Positions 6,904 through 13,266 of a stretch of 13,266 bases of DNA are shown piece after piece. Origin of the DNA: Candidatus Adlerbacteria bacterium (GTDB lineage Bacteria; Patescibacteriota; Minisyncoccia; Phycocordibacterales; SBAW01); NCBI GenBank assembly GCA_903840375.1, contig CAIMFR010000039.1, positions 1-13,266 on the forward strand. Reading direction: 5' to 3'. How positions within the stretch are numbered: the stretch's first letter is position 1; each line of letters begins with the position of its first letter. A program made the position numbers and the translations under genes. The notes under the pieces were generated by a model that had not been told where the DNA came from, searched no databases, and was given only the letters and a program-made list of their open reading frames with translations.

Positions 6904-7854
6904 CTATAGCGTAACACCAATCTTCGCTCGCACGTCTTTCATCTTTGCTTCTGCGATCGCGCGAGCCTTTTCAGTGCCGTCTTTCAAAATATCCTTTACC
7001 TCCTCGTCGGAAACGCCGGCGCGGCGCTCGCGCATCGGCGCTATCATTTTTTCTATATCCTCCACCAGAGCGTCTTTCAAGAGCTTATATTTCCCGCTGT
7101 TCTCCTCGTAGAGAGGCGCAAGTTCTTCTTCAGTCTTGAACAATTTGTGAATAGAATATACATTCACCGGACGTCCACCGGAAGAATCGGTCACGATGCT
7201 CATTACTGCTTTCGTGATAGCGTCCTTTGTTCCAAAAAGTGGGATCACGTTGCCGTAACTCTTGCTCATCTTTCTGCCATCCGTGCCCGGGACAATGGCA
7301 ACCTCTTTCAAGATTCTTTCTTGCGGTTCTTTGAATGTCTGACCGTATGCTTTGTTGAATTTCGACGCCGCCTCGCGCGCGTACTCGACATGCTGTCTCT
7401 GATCCTCGCCGACAGGAACGATATCCGTGTCATAGAGGAGAATGTCCGCCGCCATGAGCATTGGATAATTGAATAAACCGGTGTTTGCTTCCTCGCCCTT
7501 CGAAACTTTATCCTTGTATGCGTGCGCCATCATGAGAAACGGCACAGTTACGAGACATTCGAATATCCACGCCAACTCGGGGTGCACACCTATTGCAGAC
7601 TGCTGGAAAAGAATCGCTTTTTTCGGATCAAAACCTGCGGCGAGATAATCACGAACAACCTCGTATGAGTTGTGTCGCAGTGTTTCGCCATTGCGCACCG
7701 TGGTGAGTGCATGATAGTCGGCAAGCATCAAGAAACTCTCATACTCGCCATACATGTCGAGGAACGGTTTGAGTGCGCCGAAATAATTGCCGAGATGGAG
7801 TGTCTCCGCGGTCGGTTTGATGCCGGTCAAAAGTCTCTTTTTGTTTTCTGTCAT
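6904..7854 (-). CDS. trpS: Tryptophanyl-tRNA synthetase
   Basis: This class I synthetase charges tRNA-Trp in the cytosol. The protein has 316 residues, close to the usual bacterial length of about 330. The start TGIKPTAETLHLGNYFGA (10-27) contains the HIGH-equivalent HLGN (20-23) in the TrpRS context (G.QP.G.LHLGNY in relatives). YPMLMAADILLYDTDIVPVG (130-149) and EDQRQHVEYARE (150-161) are the conserved tryptophan-pocket and dimer region. GRKMSKSYGN (193-202) holds a perfect KMSKS loop. The C-terminal helical part (about 245-316) binds the tRNA anticodon in relatives. It lies 33 nt after the dnaJ stop and 56 nt before aspS, in the same direction. No Shine-Dalgarno sequence precedes the ATG. 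No leader peptide, T-box or attenuator can be seen in the short upstream gap. Confidence 0.95.
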   Translation of the reverse strand: MTENKKRLLTGIKPTAETLHLGNYFGALKPFLDMYGEYESFLMLADYHALTTVRNGETLRHNSYEVVRDYLAAGFDPKKAILFQQSAIGVHPELAWIFECLVTVPFLMMAHAYKDKVSKGEEANTGLFNYPMLMAADILLYDTDIVPVGEDQRQHVEYAREAASKFNKAYGQTFKEPQERILKEVAIVPGTDGRKMSKSYGNVIPLFGTKDAITKAVMSIVTDSSGGRPVNVYSIHKLFKTEEELAPLYEENSGKYKLLKDALVEDIEKMIAPMRERRAGVSDEEVKDILKDGTEKARAIAEAKMKDVRAKIGVTL

Positions 7855-7860
7855 AAAACA

Positions 7861-7889
7861 ATACTAGCAGAAAATGATGATTTTGTTCT
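7861..7889 (-). promoter_or_regulatory. Possible extended -10 promoter for trpS
   Basis: The minus strand reads TGC followed by TAGTAT (-10-like, 4 of 6, at 7861-7866), ending 6 nt before the trpS ATG. The TG one base upstream fits an extended -10. The position 17 bp upstream (7884-7889) reads AGAACA, only 3 of 6 to the -35 consensus, and overlaps the dnaJ stop. Read-through from dnaJ is equally possible, since no terminator was seen in between. Confidence 0.3.
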
Positions 7890-8970
7890 ACACACCCTCC
7901 TCTTTCAGTTGCTCTATGAGTTTCTTCGCCTCCTTGGAAAGTTTTTGAGGCAACGTGATGCTCACTTTGACAAATAGGTCGCCGCGTTTGCCTCGACCCA
8001 TGGGTACGCCTTTGTTTTTGACACGCAATGTTTCGCCGTGCGACACACCTGCCGGGATCGAGAGCATTTCGTCGCCGTCGAGTGTCTCCACTTTGTATTC
8101 CGTGCCGAGCAAAGCATCGGAAAGCTTGACGGACAGATCAGTGACAAGATTCGCACCGTCTTTTCTGAATCGTTTGTCCGCCTGTACGTGCACTTTTACA
8201 TATAGATCGCCGGAGGTGCCACCTGCAACGGCTTCACCTGCGCCGGAGAGGCGGATCATTTCGCCACCTTCGATCCCGGCCGGTATGTTTATCTCTATCT
8301 CTTCTTGTTTGCGATAGACGCCGTCGCCTTTGCAAGTCTTACATTTTTCTTTCGGCATCTTTCCGGTGCCGCGGCAATGGCCGCACACTTGTTCCATGGT
8401 GATAGCGCCGAAGAACGAGTTAGTCGTCTGGTGGATCTTGCCAGCGCCGTTACAATGCGTGCAAGTTTCCATACTTGTGCCGGGTTGCGCACCGGAACCG
8501 TGGCAAGTTTCGCACTGTGCCGTCTTTGCCAAAAGAACTCGGCGCGTCGTGCCGAAGATTGACTCTTTGAATGATACTTCTATATCGATCGAAATATCGC
8601 GACCGCGCGCGGCACCGCGAGGATTGCCGCCCATCTGACCGTTGAATATGTCATTGAAAATATCTCCAAAGCCGCCGAAACCTTGTTGCTGGAATTGAGA
8701 GAAGTCGAACCCCTGGCCGTTGAAACCAAAACCTCCCGGGCCAGGACCGGCATCACCGGCAAACGTACGGCCGTATGAGTCGTACTCACTGCGCTTTTTG
8801 TCGTCAGAAAGGGTAGAATAGGCCTCGCTCGCCTCTTTAAACTTGTCCGCATCTCCGGTGCTTTTGTCCGGATGATACTTGTGCGCGAGCTTGTGGAAAG
8901 CCTTTTTAATATCCTCTTTCGAAGCTTTTTTATCAACGCCCAATATTTCGTAATAGTTTTTCTGTGCCAT
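7888..8970 (-). CDS. dnaJ: Chaperone protein DnaJ (Hsp40, class A)
   Basis: DnaJ is the J-domain co-chaperone that delivers unfolded clients to DnaK and stimulates its ATPase. The protein has 360 residues and the full class A layout. The J domain (about 4-70) carries H33-P34-D35. A Gly/Phe-rich linker spans about 70-115. Four CxxCxGxG zinc motifs sit at C153/C156, C170/C173, C196/C199 and C210/C213, giving two zinc sites. The beta-sandwich client-binding domains follow (about 225-340), with a short lysine/glutamate-rich C-terminus. The start is ATG at 8970, 41 nt after the ABC transporter stop, with a promoter-like sequence in that gap and no Shine-Dalgarno sequence. Unlike the common grpE-dnaK-dnaJ order, it is separated from dnaK by a terminator and the transporter gene. 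No CIRCE element (the HrcA operator, an inverted repeat of GAGTGCTAA type) was seen upstream. Confidence 0.97.
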   Translation of the reverse strand: MAQKNYYEILGVDKKASKEDIKKAFHKLAHKYHPDKSTGDADKFKEASEAYSTLSDDKKRSEYDSYGRTFAGDAGPGPGGFGFNGQGFDFSQFQQQGFGGFGDIFNDIFNGQMGGNPRGAARGRDISIDIEVSFKESIFGTTRRVLLAKTAQCETCHGSGAQPGTSMETCTHCNGAGKIHQTTNSFFGAITMEQVCGHCRGTGKMPKEKCKTCKGDGVYRKQEEIEINIPAGIEGGEMIRLSGAGEAVAGGTSGDLYVKVHVQADKRFRKDGANLVTDLSVKLSDALLGTEYKVETLDGDEMLSIPAGVSHGETLRVKNKGVPMGRGKRGDLFVKVSITLPQKLSKEAKKLIEQLKEEGV

Positions 8971-8977
8971 TGTGCAG

Positions 8978-9008
8978 GTTATAGTACCAAATACTTTTGT
9001 AAGCGCAA
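8978..9008 (-). promoter_or_regulatory. Candidate promoter for dnaJ
   Basis: In the 41-bp gap after the ABC gene, the minus strand has TATAAC (8978-8983, 5 of 6 to the -10 consensus), ending 7 nt before the dnaJ ATG. A weak -35, TTGCGC (9003-9008, 3 of 6), lies at a long 19-bp spacing. A transcript from here would be leaderless or nearly so. No heat-shock operator is visible, so any stress control would have to act through a different site or sigma factor. Confidence 0.4.
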
Positions 9009-9011
9009 AAC

Positions 9012-10814
9012 CTAGGAGGCCTCCTCCTCACCGTCCTGCAAAAAGCCGCCTGCTTGGATACTCCACAATTTTTGATAGAGACCGCCTTGCTCGAGCAGTT
9101 CATCATGCGTGCCTTCTGCAACAACCTTGCCGCCGTCGAGCACGATGATTCTATCCATCTTCATAATTGTGGAAAGACGGTGCGCAATAACGATGACGGT
9201 CTTGCTGCGCATCAGCACCTCGAGCGCGTCTTGAATGAGCATCTCTGATTCCGAGTCGAGACTTGATGTCGCTTCGTCGAGCACAAGTATCGGCGCATTT
9301 TTCAAAATGGCGCGGGCAATGGCGACACGTTGGCGTTCTCCGCCGGAAAGTTTGACGCCGCGCTCACCGACAAACGTGTCGTACTTTTCCGGCAAAGCTT
9401 CGATGAATTCGTGGCAGTGCGCAAGCTTCGCCGCTTCCATCACTTCCGCATCGGTCGCGTCGCGACTGCCATAACGAATGTTGTCCATGAGCGAACGGTG
9501 GAAGAGGATCGGCTCTTGCGGGACGAACGCGATAGCATTGCGGAGACTATCTTGCGTGACGTGCGCGATATTTTGTCCGTCGATTTCTATTGAGCCGCCC
9601 GCCACATCGTAAAGGCGCAAAAGGATTTTAGTGATCGTCGACTTTCCTGCCCCGGACGGTCCGACAAGTGCCACGCGCTCGCCGCCGTGCACAATGATAT
9701 CAAGATGTTCGAGTATCGGCCGCGTTTCGTGGAAGTAAAAAGAAACATCCTTGAAATTTATTTCCCCTTTCTGCACTGCGATATTTTTTGCACCCGGAGC
9801 ATCCTGCACCTCGTGGACTGTTTTAAGGATCTCGACCATCTCGCCGGCGTCTGCGAGGGCATCATATAGGCGGCGCAGATCTGTGTTGATACCGGTAAGT
9901 TGATCGAGCACCGTCAGGAGATACGCTTGAATAAGCATGAAATCGCCGATGGTCAGAAGTCCTCGCCCCCAAAATATGAGCACGCCGTACAAAAGACCTC
10001 CTTCGATGGCTATCATGGACAAACCGAGTACTGACCATATCCACACATCCGCGACCCATGAACGCTGTGTCATGCGACGCCACGTTTCTACGATAGACGT
10101 AAAAAGGTTGCCCTCGAAACCACGACCGGAGAAGAGCGATATCGTTGTGTGATTGGAGATAGCGTCCGACAGTGAGGCCGTTATACGAGTGTCCGCTTCC
10201 GCGCGTTCGGCTCGTATCGGCTGGCGTCTGTTTGCGAGGTATATCTGGAGTAACACGAAGAATACGGACCATACACCGAGTGCGATGCCGAGCACATGGC
10301 TATGCATAAATAACACGACAACAGCTCCTACAACGAATAGAAATGTCGGAAAGAATCGCGTCGCAAAGATATCGAATAGCGTTTCAAATGCCCGCGCATA
10401 TTTACTAAGCTTGTGCGTCAATGAGCCGGCAAAATGCGAAGTAAAGAAGTTATGCGAGTGCGCGATGAGATACTCGAAGGAACTCTCAAACAAGTCACTC
10501 ATCACGCGAGATTCGAAATATACATTGCAGAAATGCTGTATGCGACTCATCGCCCATCCGAAAAACCACCAAAGGAAAATTGCTCCGATGATCCCGGATA
10601 ATGCCTGCGCCGCCGCGGCACTCGGTGTCTGTACGACAAGAGCATTGATGAGTTTTCGCAAGTAAAGCGGTGCCGCAAGATTCATGGCCTGTGTGCCAAT
10701 ACCGCCCAAAAGTACGCCTAGCACAAGCCACAGATGCTTCTTGCCGAACACGTAATATGCGCGGAAGACAGACCCCACGCTCGCGGCTTTCTTTTGTGTT
10801 ACCTTCTCGGCCAT
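9012..10814 (-). CDS. ABC exporter half-transporter (fused membrane and ATPase domains)
   Basis: This is a 600-residue ABC exporter with an N-terminal six-helix membrane domain and a C-terminal ATPase, likely working as a homodimer. Hydrophobic stretches near 27-50, 70-90, 155-172, 173-195, 258-280 and 286-305 fit the six helices. ATPase motifs are complete: A-loop aromatic near F361, Walker A GPSGAGKST (385-393), Q-loop Q433, signature LSGGE (489-493), Walker B ILVLDE (509-514, catalytic E514), D-loop SSLD and H-loop H545. Both ATP sites of a homodimer would therefore be competent. The family includes MsbA-like lipid flippases and multidrug, peptide or siderophore exporters. The substrate cannot be read from sequence, and no peptidase domain, accessory protein gene or partner half-transporter is adjacent. 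The gene sits alone between the grpE-dnaK terminator and dnaJ, with its own promoter-like sequence. Confidence 0.95.
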   Translation of the reverse strand: MAEKVTQKKAASVGSVFRAYYVFGKKHLWLVLGVLLGGIGTQAMNLAAPLYLRKLINALVVQTPSAAAAQALSGIIGAIFLWWFFGWAMSRIQHFCNVYFESRVMSDLFESSFEYLIAHSHNFFTSHFAGSLTHKLSKYARAFETLFDIFATRFFPTFLFVVGAVVVLFMHSHVLGIALGVWSVFFVLLQIYLANRRQPIRAERAEADTRITASLSDAISNHTTISLFSGRGFEGNLFTSIVETWRRMTQRSWVADVWIWSVLGLSMIAIEGGLLYGVLIFWGRGLLTIGDFMLIQAYLLTVLDQLTGINTDLRRLYDALADAGEMVEILKTVHEVQDAPGAKNIAVQKGEINFKDVSFYFHETRPILEHLDIIVHGGERVALVGPSGAGKSTITKILLRLYDVAGGSIEIDGQNIAHVTQDSLRNAIAFVPQEPILFHRSLMDNIRYGSRDATDAEVMEAAKLAHCHEFIEALPEKYDTFVGERGVKLSGGERQRVAIARAILKNAPILVLDEATSSLDSESEMLIQDALEVLMRSKTVIVIAHRLSTIMKMDRIIVLDGGKVVAEGTHDELLEQGGLYQKLWSIQAGGFLQDGEEEAS

Positions 10815-10822
10815 AGGTCTTT

Positions 10823-10852
10823 ACTATAGCACAAATTGTGTTTTGTTGACAG
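10823..10852 (-). promoter_or_regulatory. Candidate promoter of the ABC exporter gene, with inverted repeat in spacer
   Basis: On the minus strand, CTGTCA (10847-10852, 4 of 6 to the -35 consensus), an 18-bp spacer and TATAGT (10823-10828, 5 of 6 to the -10) precede the ATG at 10814 by 8 nt. A TG one base upstream of the -10 makes it an extended -10. It directly follows the dnaK terminator, so a promoter is expected here. The spacer contains the inverted repeat CACAA-N-TTGTG (10830-10840), touching the upstream side of the extended -10, a plausible but untested operator. Confidence 0.55.
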
Positions 10853-10864
10853 CCTACTATTTTC

Positions 10865-10901
10865 ATGTAAAAAGCGAACCTAAATGGTCCGCTTTTTACA
10901 T
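10865..10901 (-). terminator. Intrinsic terminator of the grpE-dnaK transcript
   Basis: Arms at 10865-10880 and 10886-10901 form a 16-bp stem with a 5-nt loop. The core GCGGACC / GGTTCGC is flanked by an A5 and a T5 run, the usual shape of a terminator that can work both ways. In the minus-strand RNA the only irregular pair is a G-U wobble. In the plus-strand RNA the same position is an A-C mismatch. That favours function for minus-strand transcripts, 15 nt after the dnaK stop. Confidence 0.85.
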
Positions 10902-10916
10902 TTCATTTAATTTTTA

Positions 10917-12797
10917 CTATTTCTGTTCGCCTGATGATGTTCCGTCAGCATCCTCCTTCGGAGGAGTTTGTTCGCCTGTCGGATCGGATTGTGCGCTCGC
11001 TTTCTGGACCGCTTCGTAGACTTTGGAAAGTTCTCGCGAAAGTTCTTCAGTCGCTTCTTTTATTGCAACACCGTCGTCCGCAGTTTTCTTACCTTCGAGC
11101 GCGGTGATCTTTTCGTTTATTGCGGTCTCAAGTTCAGTCGGGATCTTGCCTTTACTATCGAGCAATGCTTTGCGTGCGGCGTAGATTCCCTGGTCCGCAG
11201 TGTTGCGCGCCTCCGTAAGTTCCATTTTCTTCTTGTCGGTGTCGGCGTTCGCTTCGGCATCTTTGCGCATCTTCTCGATGTCGGTGTCGGAAAGTCCGGA
11301 TGATGCTTCAATGCGGATCGATTGTTCTTTGTTGGTCGCCTTGTCTTTCGCTTTGACCGAGAGGATGCCGTTTGCATCAACATCGAATGTCACTTCAACC
11401 TGCGGCAAACCGCGCGGCGCGGGCGGAATCCCGTCGAGCACGAACCGTCCGAGTGATTTGTTGTCGCCGGCCATCGCACGTTCGCCTTGCGTGATGTGGA
11501 TCTCGACAGATGTCTGGTTGTCCGACGCCGTAGAGAATGTCTGCGAACGACTGGTCGGAATGGTCGTGTTGCGCTCAATGAGTTTCGTTGCGACGCCGCC
11601 CATCGTCTCGATGCCGAGCGAAAGCGGAATGACGTCGAGCAAGAGAACATCGCGAACCTCCCCGCCGAGGATACCGCCCTGGATCGCAGCGCCAATCGCC
11701 ACCACTTCGTCCGGGTTGACACTCATGTTCGGCTTTTTGTTGAAGAATTTCTCGACTGCCGACTGGAGTGCCGGCATGCGAGTTTGACCGCCGACTAAAA
11801 TGACTTCCTGAATGTCAGGAATCTTGAACGGCGAAGCTTCCATCGCGCGCTTCGTTATCGCCATCGCGCGGTCGATGAATTCCGCAGAAAGTTCTTCAAG
11901 CTTCGCGCGCGACATCTTGAGCAGGAGATGGCGCGGACCGGATGCGTCGGACGTGATGAACGGAATATTTATTTCGGTATCTACCGCAGTCGAAAGTTCG
12001 ATCTTTGCTTTCTCCGCAGCCTCATCGAGACGCTGTCGCGCGAGCGCGTCGTTGCGCACGTCGATGCCGCTCTCCTTCTGGAACTCTGCCGCGATCCACT
12101 CGATTATTTTCTGATCGATATCCTTACCGCCGAGGTGTGCATCGCCGTCTGTCGCCTTCACTTCAATAACATCGTCGCCAACCTCGAGCACGGAAATATC
12201 GAACGTGCCGCCTCCGAAGTCGAAGACGACGATTTTTTCATTTTTCTTTTTGTCGAAACCGTACGCGAGCGCCGCAGCCGTCGGCTCGTTGATGATGCGT
12301 TTAACATCGAGGCCGGCTATCTTGCCTGCATCGCGAGTCGCGGCGCGTTGTGCGTCGTTGAAGTATGCAGGAACAGTGATGACCGCTTCAGTGATAGGTT
12401 CGCCGAGACGCTTCTCCGCATCTGCCTTCAATTTCTGCAAGATCATCGCGGAGATTTCTTCCGGTCGATACCAGCTGCCGTTCATTGCGACTTCGATACC
12501 GCCATTCTGCGACTTGCGCATCTCGAACGGGACCACAGATTTGTCTTTCTGGACCGCAGGCTCGTCGAAGTTGTGCCCTATGAAGCGCTTGATCTGATAG
12601 ACCGTATTCTTCGGATTGGTCACCGCCTGACGACGTGCTATGAGACCTCCTACACGCTCGCCGGTCTTACTTGTCGCAATGACGGACGGAGTCGTGCGCG
12701 CACCTTCCGCGTTCTCAATGATGTGCGGTTCTCCTCCGCGGATGACCGCCATCGCTGAGTTCGTTGTGCCCAGATCTATGCCTAAAATTTTTCCCAT
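10917..12797 (-). CDS. dnaK: Chaperone protein DnaK (Hsp70)
   Basis: DnaK is the ATP-driven Hsp70 chaperone that binds exposed hydrophobic segments, working with GrpE (upstream) and DnaJ (downstream in this window). The protein has 626 residues, a normal length. The nucleotide-binding domain shows GIDLGTTNS (6-14), NEPTAAALAYG (170-180), FDFGGGTFD (192-200, phosphate 2) and LVGGQTRMP (334-342). The interdomain linker VLLLDV (384-389) is followed by IPLSLGIE, with I where T is common. The substrate-binding beta domain covers about 390-500 (including QGERAMAGDN, 437-446), then the helical lid and a Gln/Glu/Asp/Ser-rich tail ending SSGEQK. The start is 27 nt after the grpE stop, with no Shine-Dalgarno sequence at normal distance. 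A strong hairpin follows the stop, closing the grpE-dnaK unit. Nothing appears missing or altered. Confidence 0.98.
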   Translation of the reverse strand: MGKILGIDLGTTNSAMAVIRGGEPHIIENAEGARTTPSVIATSKTGERVGGLIARRQAVTNPKNTVYQIKRFIGHNFDEPAVQKDKSVVPFEMRKSQNGGIEVAMNGSWYRPEEISAMILQKLKADAEKRLGEPITEAVITVPAYFNDAQRAATRDAGKIAGLDVKRIINEPTAAALAYGFDKKKNEKIVVFDFGGGTFDISVLEVGDDVIEVKATDGDAHLGGKDIDQKIIEWIAAEFQKESGIDVRNDALARQRLDEAAEKAKIELSTAVDTEINIPFITSDASGPRHLLLKMSRAKLEELSAEFIDRAMAITKRAMEASPFKIPDIQEVILVGGQTRMPALQSAVEKFFNKKPNMSVNPDEVVAIGAAIQGGILGGEVRDVLLLDVIPLSLGIETMGGVATKLIERNTTIPTSRSQTFSTASDNQTSVEIHITQGERAMAGDNKSLGRFVLDGIPPAPRGLPQVEVTFDVDANGILSVKAKDKATNKEQSIRIEASSGLSDTDIEKMRKDAEANADTDKKKMELTEARNTADQGIYAARKALLDSKGKIPTELETAINEKITALEGKKTADDGVAIKEATEELSRELSKVYEAVQKASAQSDPTGEQTPPKEDADGTSSGEQK

Positions 12798-12824
12798 ATA
12801 TGTTTTTAATGATTACCTGTAATG

Positions 12825-13266
12825 CTATTTTGTGAATGCCCCAACCGATACCTGCGCGGGCCGAATAATTCTCTCGCCAATACTATATCCCGAGCGTTCA
12901 ACCGATACAACTGTGTGATCGAGCTCCAAGGTTTCAACCGGAACTTCGCGCACAGCCTCGTGCTGCGCCGGATCGAACGGTCTGCCTACCAGCTCTTTTT
13001 CTTTACCAAAACCGCCGGTCTGTACGATGCCGTTTTTACCGAGTGATTGGACAAGTTGCTGATATACACCAGTCATTCCCTTCTGCCATTGTGCATCCAC
13101 GGTCTGGAATGACGGGCTTTTAATTGCCATCTCGAACGCGTCGAGTGCGGAAATGATCGACTCGGCGATTTCTGCCTTAACACGATCCTCACGCTCACCG
13201 ACCATCTGCGCCTCTTCCTTTTTAAAATTGGCGAAGTCGGCACGTGCACGCTGCCAGCCTTCGAGA
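12825..13266 (-). CDS. grpE: GrpE nucleotide exchange factor for DnaK, 5' end cut off by window edge
   Basis: GrpE is the dimeric factor that releases ADP from DnaK. The frame runs open to the right edge, so the N-terminus is missing; 146 codons plus one base are visible. An internal ATG at 13205 is not the start, because the coding sequence upstream of it holds the family motif WQRARADFANFKKEE. The rest fits GrpE: a helical region, GRPFDPAQHEAV (compare FDP..HEAV in relatives), and a C-terminal beta domain with SGYSIGERIIRPAQVSV (compare GY...R.LRPA.V.V). The stop is TAG at 12825-12827, 27 nt before the dnaK ATG, so the two are probably one transcript. The promoter and any heat-shock operator (CIRCE/HrcA) would lie outside the window to the right. 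Confidence 0.95.
   Translation of the reverse strand, partial: LEGWQRARADFANFKKEEAQMVGEREDRVKAEIAESIISALDAFEMAIKSPSFQTVDAQWQKGMTGVYQQLVQSLGKNGIVQTGGFGKEKELVGRPFDPAQHEAVREVPVETLELDHTVVSVERSGYSIGERIIRPAQVSVGAFTK

Noticed and set aside
6888..6910. TTGACA followed by TATAGC on the plus strand, looking like a promoter
   Set aside because: The spacing is only 11 bp, and no plus-strand gene follows; it reads into the antisense of trpS.
9014..9025. 12-bp perfect palindrome AGGAGGCCTCCT at the ABC gene stop, possible terminator or ribosome site
   Set aside because: A hairpin would have only about 4 stem pairs once a loop is allowed, with no adjacent U-run, and it is too far from the dnaJ start to act as a Shine-Dalgarno sequence. 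It largely reflects the repeated GAG/GAA glutamate codons at the C-terminus.
10815..10916. Small RNA or small gene in the largest intergenic gap
   Set aside because: The 102 bp are accounted for by the dnaK terminator and the ABC promoter; no further open frame or structure was seen.
11928..12758. 276-codon open frame on the plus strand opposite dnaK
   Set aside because: It is also codon-aligned with the sense gene, a known artefact of dnaK codon bias. No start context or promoter is visible, and the product is not protein-like.
1..13266. Recoded UGA (as glycine in SR1/Gracilibacteria) or another alternative code
   Set aside because: UGA is used as a natural stop at mraY, scpA and scpB, with correct C-termini and overlaps, and no family-conserved glycine falls on a UGA.

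Overview
All recognisable genes in this 13.3 kb window lie on the minus strand, so transcription runs from the right edge to the left. They are packed almost end to end, several overlap, and no gap exceeds about 100 bp. I see no tRNA, rRNA, CRISPR, insertion sequence or phage-like gene. UGA acts as a normal stop (for example in the ATGA overlaps at 875-878 and 2837-2840), so the code appears standard. The gene content is ordinary bacterial housekeeping: chaperones, aminoacyl-tRNA synthetases, chromosome segregation and peptidoglycan synthesis. Three things together suggest a Candidate Phyla Radiation (Patescibacteria, Parcubacteria-like) genome: compact overlapping genes, a short archaeal-type aspartyl-tRNA synthetase, and start codons without Shine-Dalgarno sequences. 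This assignment is an inference; no phylogeny was possible.

Reading in the direction of transcription, the window opens with a 5'-truncated grpE (13266-12825), then dnaK (12797-10917). A strong hairpin at 10865-10901 closes that unit. Next is a promoter-like sequence and a complete ABC half-exporter (10814-9012), then dnaJ (8970-7888), apparently with its own promoter, then trpS (7854-6904).

After a 56-bp gap comes a tightly linked run: aspS, pepA, scpA, scpB, dacA, mraY and ftsW (6847 to the left edge, with ftsW cut off at its 3' end). The junctions are a 1-nt gap, a 23-nt overlap, an 8-nt overlap, a 4-nt ATGA overlap, a 13-nt gap and another 4-nt ATGA overlap. They imply co-transcription and probably translational coupling. 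The run joins translation (aspS), peptide turnover (pepA), condensin loading (scpA, scpB) and cell-wall synthesis (dacA, mraY, ftsW).

GrpE, DnaK and DnaJ form one Hsp70 machine, but here dnaJ is separated from grpE-dnaK by a terminator and the transporter gene. MraY makes lipid I, FtsW polymerises lipid II glycan strands at the septum, and DacA trims stem peptides, so the left third is a small peptidoglycan module. ScpA and ScpB bind SMC for chromosome segregation, which may link replication to division.

I found no clearly new multi-gene system. The most interesting signals are a recurrent -10-like box 5-8 nt upstream of start codons (suggesting leaderless mRNAs), an MraY with substitutions at positions normally essential or ligand-contacting, and the interrupted chaperone operon.
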